Translations under genes and position numbers: made by a program
In this document: one piece after another, positions 7,664 through 15,531 of the stretch
Layout of the letters: each line of letters starts with the position of its first letter
Position numbering within the stretch: the stretch's first letter is position 1
The notes under the pieces: generated by a model
The model's input: only the letters and a program-made list of their open reading frames with translations
Database searches by the model: none
Told to the model about the DNA's origin: nothing
From: a virus
Strand: one strand, 5' to 3'
Length of the DNA stretch: 45,122 bases
Virus record (IMG/VR): IMGVR_UViG_3300008113_000092
Location: 1 to 45,122 of that record

Positions 7664-8152
7664 TTATAAAGCACCGCCTAATATGACTTCAATGTTAACC
7701 CTAACTGAATGTGGATTGTAAAGTATCATGCCTCCCTGATCGAAGAATGGAGATTCTATATCACTTCCATTTGGATCCAAATCCCACCCTCTATTATAAA
7801 AATATGGGGATAAATTAGAAGGATTTCCAGTTAATATGGTCAGGTTTGCCATAGGTAAGTATCCTCCATCATAGATTATGTTAATAAATCTATTTGATAC
7901 TGGTAATGTTGGAGGATATGTTGCTTTAATCATTATGAAAGAAAGCTCTCCAAGTCCTTCAGAATTTAAGACCAGACTTGAATTTCCATATACACATCCA
8001 CTAAAACTAGAATAATTATTCAGGACTATATCTGTGTCACAGAGACTGATTTCTCTTAATACTGTTGTTCCTCTTACTACTTGAAGGTTACATCTTTGAA
8101 ATATAGCTCCTTCAAATTGTATTGTGTTACATACTATCGGTGGTGTAGCCAT
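7664..8152 (-). CDS. Beta-rich structural-type protein, paralogue of the next gene upstream
   Basis: A 162-residue protein of unknown function, predicted mostly beta. It shares blocks with the 194-residue protein encoded just upstream on the same strand: GAIFQRCNLQVVRG, LREISLCDTDI, a GGYLPMANLTILTG segment followed by an RGWDLD segment, and a C-terminal GGMILYNPHSVRVNIEVIL strand. The genes overlap by one base (stop and start share position 8152). No signal peptide or catalytic motif is visible. The setting between the repeat protein and a membrane protein suggests a virion surface or baseplate role, but this is only context. Confidence 0.6.
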   Translation of the reverse strand: MATPPIVCNTIQFEGAIFQRCNLQVVRGTTVLREISLCDTDIVLNNYSSFSGCVYGNSSLVLNSEGLGELSFIMIKATYPPTLPVSNRFINIIYDGGYLPMANLTILTGNPSNLSPYFYNRGWDLDPNGSDIESPFFDQGGMILYNPHSVRVNIEVILGGAL

Positions 8153-8736
8153 TAGTTAAAAACGAATATTTCTAGTTCAGTCTTATAGGTATCGCTGGGA
8201 TTACTGAACAAGATCCCGCCAAAATTTAGATTTGGTGAAGTTATTGGTGGATAAGGTTGTGGACTGAAATTTGGAGTTGGTGGATTGCTAGAGTACGAGC
8301 TAAGATCCCATCCCTGCCAATTTGTATCAGGTTCGGTCCTACCTGTTAACACCATTAATGTGTGTATAGGATAAACACCTCCTTTATATTCCCAATTCAT
8401 ATATCTTTCCTCCGATGGATGATTTTTTTCATACTTTACCTTTACCACAATCATCTGAACTTCCCCCTGTGCTTGTCCAATCTCAGGTGTGGTTAACGTA
8501 TATGTTCCGGATGGGGATACCATTACATTTTTTTTAAGCGATCCTCCACATCCACCTAATTCTGAACTTCCTAGTGACTCCAATTTAAAATCACATAATG
8601 ATATAGTAGATAGGATATTCGATCCCTCTTTTATATCCAGATTGCATGATTGAAAATATGCTCTCCTATAAACACCAGGATTGCAATCCAGATATTTTAT
8701 ATTTTTAGGATCTGTTGTGTAAACTTTTTTAATCAT
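8152..8736 (-). CDS. Beta-rich structural-type protein with Pro-rich loop, paralogue of its neighbour
   Basis: A 194-residue protein. It shares RAYFQSCNLDIKEG, LSTISLCDFKL, GGVYPIHTLMVLTG, QGWDLSS and GGILFSNPSDTYKTELEIFV with the 162-residue neighbour. It differs by a Gly/Cys segment (ELGGCGGS) and a Pro-rich loop (NPPTPNFSPQPYPPITSPN) before the last strands. Conserved Cys residues occur in both (SCNL/RCNL and SLCD). It overlaps the stop of the upstream membrane-protein gene by 4 nt. The family is not recognised. Tandem duplication followed by divergence is the simplest history. Confidence 0.6.
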   Translation of the reverse strand: MIKKVYTTDPKNIKYLDCNPGVYRRAYFQSCNLDIKEGSNILSTISLCDFKLESLGSSELGGCGGSLKKNVMVSPSGTYTLTTPEIGQAQGEVQMIVVKVKYEKNHPSEERYMNWEYKGGVYPIHTLMVLTGRTEPDTNWQGWDLSSYSSNPPTPNFSPQPYPPITSPNLNFGGILFSNPSDTYKTELEIFVFN

Positions 8737-10025
8737 CTTAAATTAGTTGGATCGATCTGGCCATTTCTGTTTGCTCTAAGTATATCTGAGGCTCCAGCTC
8801 CTGGATTTTCTCTAAATCTATCTCTTAGAACTTTTTGGTTTTCTAATTGGATATGGTCAATATATTTATCCTTATTTTCTTCCGCATCATTATGAACATC
8901 CTCTGGTTCATTTATTTCTATTTCAGCATCTTGTTCTTTAAAATCTACATGGATCTCATCAGATTCTATATTATTTACCTCCACTTCAATAGATTCTTCA
9001 TACACTAATTGATTATCCTCTGATTCATTCTTTATTGAATCTTCATGATGAACAATTATTGGTTCTTCCTCCTTTTGTAGATCGATTTTAGGCTCGTCTA
9101 TTATTGTTTCAACAATAGCCTTTTTCTCTTTTTTAGTGAATAATTTTTTCCACATTTTTTTAAAAAACTCCATTTTTTCTTTATTATTTTTATTTTTCTT
9201 CTGTTTTACCTCCTCCACATCGTTTTTAGACATCTCGAAAGCAAAATTTGCTGCTATAACAAGAGAAATAGCTAATGGATCAAATACCAACATAAGAATT
9301 ATTATGTACCAGTTCACCACAGAATCTATGCTACTACCTGTTAATTTTGCAATATATTTTAATGGTCCTACCTCCTTAGCTATATCTGCATTGGACGATA
9401 TTCCCATTTTATCTTTTTCTATAATGGATATTCTTGAATTTTTTGACGATATTGAATCATTCAATACTGATATTTCTTGATCCATTCTTTTTATTTCCGA
9501 ATCTACATCTTTTATCTGATTTCTTACACTATTTGTAGATTTAGATTTTCCTATTAAAACATCCTGTGTAGATTGTAAATTTGTTCTTATTGATGTAAGT
9601 TGGGATAGTCTATTTGATTTTTGCTGTATTTGATTCTCGTAATTTTTTATCTCGGTATTAACTATAGATATTTCCTTGTCCAATATCTCTATGTTCTTGT
9701 CCTGATTTTGAACCTTAAAGGATGTTTCTTGATAAGCTGAAGATAAGAAACCGTAGATACCTGCGGATGTTATTAGAATAAGAATAAGAGTTGCAATAGA
9801 TAAATAAGCTTTTAGTCCTATATTTAGTTTGTTCCAATATTGATATAGCAAAGATGCTGTTACGAGTTTAGCAAATTCCAAACTACCTGCTAAAACCATA
9901 ACTTGAACAGAAGCTCCTGCAAACATCTTTCCTAGACCTGATACGGAATAGAAAGCAGCGGAAACTGAAACTGATAGTGCGGATAGGGTTATTATCCAGG
10001 GTAATAATTTATTTTTCATACTCAT
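8733..10025 (-). CDS. Polytopic membrane protein with long coiled coil and acidic tail
   Basis: About 430 residues. Three hydrophobic segments lie near the N-terminus (about residues 12-33, 43-66 and 79-99, including SAAFYSVSGLGKMFAGA and ILILITSAGIYGFLSSAYQ). A coiled coil of about 110 residues follows (DKEISIVNTEIKNYENQIQQ), then a fourth membrane segment (NWYIIILMLVFDPLAISLVI), a basic patch and a long acidic tail ending NPGAGASDILRANRNGQ. Proteins with this N-terminal layout recur in marine and T4-like phages, and I know of no established function. The frame also opens at GTG 10037, but that lies against a terminator, so ATG 10025 or 10019 is the likelier start. A GATATATA element at 10027-10034 abuts ATG 10025. 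It may be an envelope or superinfection protein. Confidence 0.65.
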   Translation of the reverse strand: MSMKNKLLPWIITLSALSVSVSAAFYSVSGLGKMFAGASVQVMVLAGSLEFAKLVTASLLYQYWNKLNIGLKAYLSIATLILILITSAGIYGFLSSAYQETSFKVQNQDKNIEILDKEISIVNTEIKNYENQIQQKSNRLSQLTSIRTNLQSTQDVLIGKSKSTNSVRNQIKDVDSEIKRMDQEISVLNDSISSKNSRISIIEKDKMGISSNADIAKEVGPLKYIAKLTGSSIDSVVNWYIIILMLVFDPLAISLVIAANFAFEMSKNDVEEVKQKKNKNNKEKMEFFKKMWKKLFTKKEKKAIVETIIDEPKIDLQKEEEPIIVHHEDSIKNESEDNQLVYEESIEVEVNNIESDEIHVDFKEQDAEIEINEPEDVHNDAEENKDKYIDHIQLENQKVLRDRFRENPGAGASDILRANRNGQIDPTNLR

Positions 10026-10037
10026 GTATATATCCAC

Positions 10038-10068
10038 AAAAAAGACTAGAATAAATCTAGTCTTTTTT
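10038..10068 (-). terminator. Rho-independent terminator
   Basis: A perfect 13-bp stem (AAAAAAGACTAGA with its complement) and a five-base loop are followed on the minus strand by T6 and then GTGG. It ends transcription of the gene at 10087-10575. Confidence 0.85.
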
Positions 10069-10086
10069 ATTTTTTATTTTTAGGGT

Positions 10087-10575
10087 TTACTCTAATTCTA
10101 TACCCTGTTCAGCAGCTGCAAGTTGTTGCTCAAGATCTTTAATTACTAAATTATCTTGCTGAATCAATGCTAAAGTTTCCTCGAAAGTTTTCCAAAGAGA
10201 AACAAAAGAATTAATCTCTTTAATTCCTTGACCCTCCATCTTTAGAACAAAATAATGAGAAGCTTCAACCTCTAGGTTAGTGAAATAAACTACACCATCT
10301 TTGATTCCTTCTCTTTTTACCTCGTCTATTCTTCTTACAATCTCTTTAACACCAAGTGCCTCTTTAGATCTCCATTGAACCTCCTCCTTCATATAAGTTT
10401 CAAATCTTTCTAAGATCTCAGAGTTCATTGATACAGCATACTCCTTATTTCTTAAACTATCTTTATAGTTTTGTAAATCATTCTTAATAGATTCAACTTT
10501 TTGTGTATCTACATTAGAGATAAATTTCTCTAATACCTCCTCGTTTTGAGATTCTAATTTTGGATTTTTTGCCAT
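10087..10575 (-). CDS. Small helical protein, function unknown
   Basis: A 162-residue soluble protein predicted almost wholly helical, with heptad-like stretches at both ends (NEEVLEKFISNVDTQKVESI and IKDLEQQLAAAEQGIELE). No catalytic motif or membrane segment is seen. An A-rich leader with no GGAGG precedes the ATG. A strong terminator follows the stop by about 20 nt, so the gene ends a transcription unit that includes the nuclease 18 nt upstream. I do not recognise the family. Confidence 0.65.
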   Translation of the reverse strand: MAKNPKLESQNEEVLEKFISNVDTQKVESIKNDLQNYKDSLRNKEYAVSMNSEILERFETYMKEEVQWRSKEALGVKEIVRRIDEVKREGIKDGVVYFTNLEVEASHYFVLKMEGQGIKEINSFVSLWKTFEETLALIQQDNLVIKDLEQQLAAAEQGIELE

Positions 10576-10593
10576 TTTATTTACTTTTTATAA

Positions 10594-11379
10594 TTATACA
10601 TTAGGATTTATATAAGTTTCCGATATTCCGTTTATTTCCCTGAATTTTTTAGCAAGATCTATGAATTTTCCCAAGTAGTATTTTAATTCATAATCATAAA
10701 CGGTAAATGTTTGTATGGTTGAGGTTTGTTCGTTAGCTATTCTTATTCTTCCCTCCTTAGGTACCTCCTTATATTTTTCCGCACACATGAACATATATGC
10801 TGATATTTGTAGTTTATATCCTAGGATATCCTCCTCGTCTTTAGGGGATGTTGACGATTTAAAATCCTCAACTATTAGATTTTGTTGTTTATCCTTATAA
10901 ACAAAGTCACAAGCTCCTGCCCATCCTCCTTTAAATGTAGTATATAGAAAAGCTTCGTTGTCTACCACTTCCTCTATATTTTCCCAGAACATATCATGGT
11001 AGAAATTCCAGAAAAGATCTCTTCCCTTATTTACATATCCCAGATATTTCCCGTCATCTCTTCTAGATTCCTCTATGGCATATATTTGTGCTTTTTTTAA
11101 TGACCTGTCTACGTCCTTCTCCTTAGCCCATTCCAGAAGAAATAATTCTAGCATTCTGTGCATTACTGTTCCTCTTTCTGCAGCATCATACATTATTTTA
11201 TCCCATCTCTCATAACCAAATTCTTCCCTTAGCTTTTCGTATTTTTCGTTTTTTACTAGTTTGAGAATGGTTGTAACTGATGGCAAAATTAAAGGAGCGT
11301 TTCCCGCTCCTTCTACTACGTAAGCTCTTCCCCAAGGAAATGCCTGACGCGTTATTTGTATATTATTAGAAGATAGCAT
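10594..11379 (-). CDS. PD-(D/E)XK nuclease, RecB/Cas4-like exonuclease fold
   Basis: A 261-residue protein with the full RecB-family nuclease signature. His74 lies in RGTVMHRMLELF, Asp158 in GGWAGACDFVY, Asp172 and Lys174 in IVEDFKSS, and Gln191/Tyr195 in KLQISAYMFM. These would bind the metal ions and DNA. The family includes phage exonucleases that trim or recombine DNA ends and degrade host DNA. There is no helicase domain or Cys cluster of the Cas4 type, so this is a stand-alone nuclease. It overlaps the upstream membrane-protein gene by 14 nt. The fold is firm and the substrate unknown. Confidence 0.8.
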   Translation of the reverse strand: MLSSNNIQITRQAFPWGRAYVVEGAGNAPLILPSVTTILKLVKNEKYEKLREEFGYERWDKIMYDAAERGTVMHRMLELFLLEWAKEKDVDRSLKKAQIYAIEESRRDDGKYLGYVNKGRDLFWNFYHDMFWENIEEVVDNEAFLYTTFKGGWAGACDFVYKDKQQNLIVEDFKSSTSPKDEEDILGYKLQISAYMFMCAEKYKEVPKEGRIRIANEQTSTIQTFTVYDYELKYYLGKFIDLAKKFREINGISETYINPNV

Positions 11380-11827
11380 CTATAATATATTTTAATGATC
11401 TAATTATCCAAGAGATAAAACCGAATTTATATTGTGTCCACCATAGGACTAATAACAATATTAATCGGTAGATTATCCATTTTAGAGATAACTTCTGAAA
11501 ATATGGTGAATAAACTATAAGATAAGATACAGAGTTAGGTATTGGTGTTATTGACGGAGCAATAACTTCTTGTAGATTTAGACCAGTAAGATACTCATTT
11601 AGCGGTCTGGACTCTTCAAGAACGTATGCAGGTCTAATCTCTTCTGGGGAATCTGGAGAGTAGATTACTTCAGGCGGTAGATTAACAACAGTGTATATTC
11701 TTCCTAGCCAATCTACTCTCAATTTATATCTTTCCCATTCAATAGAATTCATATTTTTCTTTATAGTTCTTCTTATAAAGAAATAGTTTCTAATGTCGTT
11801 TATAACTGTTTTAAAAGGATATTTCAT
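11366..11827 (-). CDS. Small membrane-anchored protein, function unknown
   Basis: A 153-residue protein with a basic N-terminus (FIRRTIKKNMNSIEWERYK), a soluble middle with a Pro-rich part (NLPPEVIYSPDSPEEIRP) and a hydrophobic C-terminus (WIIYRLILLLVLWWTQYKFG followed by WIIRSLKYIIDAIF), which looks like a tail anchor or two short membrane helices. It overlaps the nuclease gene by 14 nt and shares its operon. No family is recognised. A GATATAAT-like sequence lies upstream. Confidence 0.55.
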   Translation of the reverse strand: MKYPFKTVINDIRNYFFIRRTIKKNMNSIEWERYKLRVDWLGRIYTVVNLPPEVIYSPDSPEEIRPAYVLEESRPLNEYLTGLNLQEVIAPSITPIPNSVSYLIVYSPYFQKLSLKWIIYRLILLLVLWWTQYKFGFISWIIRSLKYIIDAIF

Positions 11828-11861
11828 ACCAATTATATCTAACTATAATGAAAAGTTACAA

Positions 11862-12530
11862 TCAATCGTTAAAAGTTAAATTAACACCAGGAAACATCTC
11901 TCTTACCTTTATCCTGGCTCTTCTAATCCTTGTTGCTATAGCTCTTTTTTTCATACCGTACTTATCAGCGATTTCTTGGTATTTCATTCTTAATATCTCT
12001 CTGTCTATTAAAATGTCCTTGTATATCTCTGGTAATTCCTGCATTTTTTCAACAACATTTTCGTATAGATCTTCCATATCGTCACTATCAACAGGAATGT
12101 AATCATAATCTGAATCTAATGTTATTGTTGATGTTTGTGGTGAAAAATGAGAATCGTCAGAGTTTTCTTCATTGTTTCTGACAATTTCGTGTATCATTGG
12201 CATATATCTGTCCTCATTTTTCTTAATAACTAGAGACTCATTCCTTGCTATATTGTATACCCAAGTGGAAAAATTACCTCTAGATGGATCATATTGAGAT
12301 ATTTTTGTCCATATTTTAGCCATTGTATTTGATACCGCGTCTTCCGCAGCCTCCTGCTCAACCAATATTGATTTACAATGGTTTAATAATCCTGGTTTAA
12401 TTCTCTTATACAATTCTACAAAGTCCTTCTCTGAAGAGCTTCTCATGAAACTCTCCGCCAATTCCTGAATGTTTTTTACTGCCATAAATTCTAGTTTTTG
12501 GGTTAATGTTAGTTTATTATTAAATTTCAA
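11862..12530 (-). CDS. ECF-type (sigma-70 family) sigma factor
   Basis: A 222-residue protein with both ECF domains. Region 2 is at about residues 40-105 (KRIKPGLLNHCKSILVEQEA, SNTMAKIWTKISQYDP and NFSTWVYNIARNE). Region 4 is at about residues 165-215 (MQELPEIYKDILIDREILRM, YQEIADKYGMKKRAIATRIR and RARIKVREMFPG), containing the helix-turn-helix that reads the -35 element. The two are joined by an acidic linker. There is no anti-sigma gene next to it. Its start overlaps the dCMP deaminase stop by 11 nt. A phage ECF factor alongside gp55 suggests a middle or alternative promoter class. Host anti-sigma interplay is also possible. Confidence 0.85.
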   Translation of the reverse strand: MKFNNKLTLTQKLEFMAVKNIQELAESFMRSSSEKDFVELYKRIKPGLLNHCKSILVEQEAAEDAVSNTMAKIWTKISQYDPSRGNFSTWVYNIARNESLVIKKNEDRYMPMIHEIVRNNEENSDDSHFSPQTSTITLDSDYDYIPVDSDDMEDLYENVVEKMQELPEIYKDILIDREILRMKYQEIADKYGMKKRAIATRIRRARIKVREMFPGVNLTFND

Positions 12531-12960
12531 TTCTTTTTATTTCTATCCCAGCTTCTTCCAAAAGTTTAAAAGAATCAGTTTTTCTATAAACTTCCGAATA
12601 TACAACTCTTTTAATTCCTGCCTGAATTATAAGTTTTGCACAATCAAAACATGGGGATAAAGTCACATACAATGTAGCATCCTCTGAGCTATTTGTACTC
12701 TTTGCTATTTTAGTAATGGCATTAGCCTCTGCGTGAAGTACAGTTGGTAAAGTATTATCATTGCAATCTTCACAATCATTAGAAAATCCTGAGGGAGTTC
12801 CGTTATATCCATCGGATATAATTCTTCCATCCCTAACTATTAGGCATCCTACTTGATTTCTTTTACAGTATGAGTTTTCTGCCCATACTTTAGCCATTCT
12901 TAAATATAAAAGATCTATCTTATCCTGCTTGTGTTGTAGTGGGCTCAGATGTTTCTGCAT
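12520..12960 (-). CDS. Deoxycytidylate (dCMP) deaminase
   Basis: About 146 residues with the zinc deaminase signature. His-Ala-Glu (LHAEANAI) supplies the zinc ligand and catalytic Glu, and PCFDC supplies the two Cys ligands. Around these are YLRMAKVWAENSYCKRNQVG and the C-terminal GIKRVVYSE typical of the dCMP/ComE deaminase family. It turns dCMP into dUMP, feeding thymidylate synthesis. The frame opens at TTG 12963, but the adjacent ATG at 12960 is the likelier start. It overlaps the gene upstream by 41 nt. It fits with the thymidylate-synthase-fold gene at 38.3-39.1 kb. Confidence 0.88.
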   Translation of the reverse strand: MQKHLSPLQHKQDKIDLLYLRMAKVWAENSYCKRNQVGCLIVRDGRIISDGYNGTPSGFSNDCEDCNDNTLPTVLHAEANAITKIAKSTNSSEDATLYVTLSPCFDCAKLIIQAGIKRVVYSEVYRKTDSFKLLEEAGIEIKRIEI

Positions 12961-13195
12961 CAACCGAATCTTTTAAAGGTGTAACTTCAATTTTAAAACG
13001 TTCAACAATATGGAATGTATCCATAAGTCTAAAAGTACCTAAAAGATTCAAGATTTTGTTAATTTCATCCTCACTAAATTCTAATTTTTCTTCGTTCTCG
13101 ATAAGATTTAAGCATTCCTTATAGCTTCCATAGCTATTTAGAAACTCTGATAAAGTAGCTTTAAGCTCCTTTGTAATTTCGAAATTGTTACTCAT
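12920..13195 (-). CDS. Small helical protein, function unknown
   Basis: A 91-residue protein starting MSNNFEITKELKATLSEFLN. The frame extends upstream to 13288, but the ATG at 13195 has an A-rich Bacteroidota-like leader (AAAAATAAATAAT), and the longer form would overlap the upstream gene's stop. The composition is helical and acidic, with FRLMDTFHIVERFKIEV in the middle and a Thr-rich tail. No motif of known function is seen. It overlaps the deaminase start and probably supports its translation. Confidence 0.6.
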   Translation of the reverse strand: MSNNFEITKELKATLSEFLNSYGSYKECLNLIENEEKLEFSEDEINKILNLLGTFRLMDTFHIVERFKIEVTPLKDSVDAETSEPTTTQAG

Positions 13196-13256
13196 ATTAT
13201 TTATTTTTGGTTTATTTTTTACAAATATACTAAAACTTCTGGAAAAAGTAAATCCC

Positions 13257-15188
13257 TTAGACGAATTTTTTTTCGTTAGGGATAACAATCAGAGGATTTT
13301 GTAATGTAGTATTTAGCTGATTTAATATTGTTACCATTCTTTTTATATTTTCTTGCATTTCTTTTTCAGCTTTTTCTTTTTCTTTCTTTTCTTCTATTTC
13401 CTCCGTTCCTTTTACAGGAGTAGTCTCATTTTCATTTTTTGTTATCTCAGATTTTTCTTCTGATATATTTTGTTTTTGGTTTATATCCTGTGTAGGTTTC
13501 TGTTCAGTAGGATTTTCTTTCTCAGTTTCCTCTTTTTTATCTGAACTAGGAATCACACTAGATAGATTTTGTGTTATTGTTTCTTTTATAGGATTAAAAG
13601 CTGCAGAAGTTTCACTAGATCCTGTAATTTTTGATATTTCGCTATCCATCTTAGGAGAAAGATCTGCTATCGGATTCACACCCTTCGATTCAGAAATTTT
13701 ATCCACCGCTGATTCTATCTTACCTCCTATATTACCTTTTTCACTACCCCCTATCGATGATGTATATTTTTTACCAAATAGGGATTCAAATAATCCTAGT
13801 TTAGAGTCTTTATTTTCTGATTCACTCTTATTACCCTCAGAAGTATTACTTGAACTATCGGTAATAGTATCCGACGAAGAAACAGCCAATGGTTTATCAG
13901 ATGTCCCTGTATTAGTTATTTCTTGTGCAGATTTACTTTCTATAGATCCTTCAGCAGGGGAGATATTATCTTTAGATGTTTCTTTTTTGCTTTCTAAGGA
14001 CTGATCTTTTTTTTCTGCCTCTGGAGATATTATTTTAGTTTCAGTGTTTATGTTTGTCTCAGTGATTTTAGAATTCTCGATTGATTTAATTTCTTCCTTT
14101 GAAGTTGATACTTCGCTTTTAATTTGTTCGTTAATTCCCTGAGAATTATTAGGTTCTGTGCTAGTGGATGATGTAACAATAGATGGTGTATTTGACTCCA
14201 TAGACGATACTGATGCACTTTCTCCCTTTCCTGATGATACATTTTCTTCTACTTTTGCTTTATCTATTGATTCTGCGGTAGACCCACTATTCGGAGATCC
14301 TCCCGGAGCTCCTGATGGTGATTCCTTCTTGGATTCAACCTCCGTTATTTTTTCTATATTTTTTGTAGAAGTAGGTTCCTCCTGATTTTTTTTCGCTTCA
14401 GATTCTACTTTGGATCCTTCTATTGTTTTTACATCGCCAGATTTTGATGAAGATGCTGATAGTCTAGTAACATTTTCTTCATATTTAGCAGCCATTGCTG
14501 TTACGCTATCATTCTTAAACCCTTCTCCTTCTAATATCTTTGCTAATGCTGATATCAATGCATTATCTTCTGCACTATATTTTACGGGGGTAACATTTTC
14601 TGGATTGTTAATAGCATCAAACTTTGACCAAAGATTATTAATTATTTTCTCAAATTCTAATTTTTCATTATTTGTTTTCTTATTAAAATCTTCTGCTATT
14701 TCCTGGTAATTCCCAGATTCCTCAATTCTTTTCCATCCTAAAGTTTCAGCTATTTGTGTTACTGTACCATTCTTTAGTTGATTCGCTTTAGCAATCTTAT
14801 TTGATGCTGAATTAGCGGCCATATCTATAATTTCCTTGCCGTCCACAGCTTTACCGCTCTCGATATTATTCTTTATCGATTTCTTGTGTCTTGCTGAATT
14901 AGATTCAGCTTCAGTATAAAATACTGAAGATCTATCAATTCCTGGATCAATTTTTTTTAATTCCTCGTCATATTTTTCGTCGTAGAATTTTATAGCTTCT
15001 TTTTCTATTCCTTCTACGCTAGCCTTCTTTTTCTTTAAATCATCATCTATTTCACTGCCGGTAAGTCTTCCGTCAGGAGTAATCATAGCTTGCTCCTGAG
15101 CTTTATATTTAGCTCTGTCAAATCCTCCATCGAATTTGAATACTGGGATTTCTGATCCTCCCCCTGGTTTTTTTTCTTCCTCTGCCAA
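13257..15188 (-). CDS. Long low-complexity Ser/Glu/Lys-rich protein, possible tail or baseplate component
   Basis: A 643-residue protein starting at TTG (TTG GCA GAG GAA), with an A-rich leader and no nearby in-frame ATG. Residues 1-250 are helical and charged. Residues 250-570 are dominated by Ser, Thr, Glu, Lys and Asn and look disordered (for example SSTSTEPNNSQGINEQ). The last 50 residues form a helix and a conserved-looking end (ENIKRMVTILNQLNTTLQNP, then LIVIPNEKKFV). It lies directly after the gp26-type baseplate gene and its terminator, which suggests a tail part. A tape-measure role cannot be excluded. No membrane segment is seen. Function unknown. Confidence 0.6.
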   Translation of the reverse strand: MAEEEKKPGGGSEIPVFKFDGGFDRAKYKAQEQAMITPDGRLTGSEIDDDLKKKKASVEGIEKEAIKFYDEKYDEELKKIDPGIDRSSVFYTEAESNSARHKKSIKNNIESGKAVDGKEIIDMAANSASNKIAKANQLKNGTVTQIAETLGWKRIEESGNYQEIAEDFNKKTNNEKLEFEKIINNLWSKFDAINNPENVTPVKYSAEDNALISALAKILEGEGFKNDSVTAMAAKYEENVTRLSASSSKSGDVKTIEGSKVESEAKKNQEEPTSTKNIEKITEVESKKESPSGAPGGSPNSGSTAESIDKAKVEENVSSGKGESASVSSMESNTPSIVTSSTSTEPNNSQGINEQIKSEVSTSKEEIKSIENSKITETNINTETKIISPEAEKKDQSLESKKETSKDNISPAEGSIESKSAQEITNTGTSDKPLAVSSSDTITDSSSNTSEGNKSESENKDSKLGLFESLFGKKYTSSIGGSEKGNIGGKIESAVDKISESKGVNPIADLSPKMDSEISKITGSSETSAAFNPIKETITQNLSSVIPSSDKKEETEKENPTEQKPTQDINQKQNISEEKSEITKNENETTPVKGTEEIEEKKEKEKAEKEMQENIKRMVTILNQLNTTLQNPLIVIPNEKKFV

Positions 15189-15210
15189 AATATTTTTTAT
15201 TTATATACCT

Positions 15211-15243
15211 AAAAACCCAAAAAGTCTATCTTTTTGGGTTTTT
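15211..15243 (-). terminator. Rho-independent terminator containing a stop codon in its loop
   Basis: On the minus strand, AAACCCAAAAAG pairs with CTTTTTGGGTTT around the loop ATAGA, followed by T-rich sequence. The TAG stop of the 15226-15531 frame lies in the loop. Confidence 0.8.
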
Positions 15244-15531
15244 AAATGAAAATGCCTCGACCATATTTCCTTTCTCGGCTATACTATTTTCTTTTTCTAT
15301 TTTTTCGTTTAACTTGTCAATAAATAATTGGTATTCATAGAATGGTAAATTCTCTATATTATCTATATTTAATTTGAACTCATCCCATAATCTGAACTTT
15401 ATATCAAAGTAGTTGTCCAAGGATATCTGAAATAATGAAAAGAGATCTGTACCCTCCGGGAAAGGTAATATCTGCTGTGACCTCCCCCTCACAGCTTTCA
15501 CATTTGGTATAGATTCTAGCTTTTGTAGCAA
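15226..15531 (-). CDS. Tail/baseplate assembly-type small protein or +1 frameshift extension of the gp26-type gene
   Basis: A 101-codon frame that opens only at TTG 15531. It has no useful ATG, since the sole Met lies near the end. It overlaps the preceding gene by 128 nt in the +1 frame. The non-overlapping part (LDNYFDIKFRLWDEFKLNID, then NLPFYEYQLFIDKLNEKIEK) resembles the helical second products of tail-assembly chaperones and gp51-like proteins. After a +1 shift near the Cys-x-x-Cys of the upstream frame, the join would read like a continuous protein (GEVTADI, then PFPEGTDLFSLF). GGG GAG and CCC GGA are candidate shift sites. Independent start at TTG or GTG is the alternative. Confidence 0.55.
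   Translation of the reverse strand: MLQKLESIPNVKAVRGRSQQILPFPEGTDLFSLFQISLDNYFDIKFRLWDEFKLNIDNIENLPFYEYQLFIDKLNEKIEKENSIAEKGNMVEAFSFKNPKR

Noticed and set aside
13196-13288. Longer N-terminus for the small protein at 12920-13195
   Set aside because: The extra residues are basic and unlike the rest, they overlap the stop of the upstream gene, and the internal ATG has the typical leader.
14158-14709. Long plus-strand open frames rich in Asp and Ser opposite the 643-residue gene
   Set aside because: They are mirror images of a Ser/Glu/Lys-rich coding stretch on the minus strand, with no A-rich leader.
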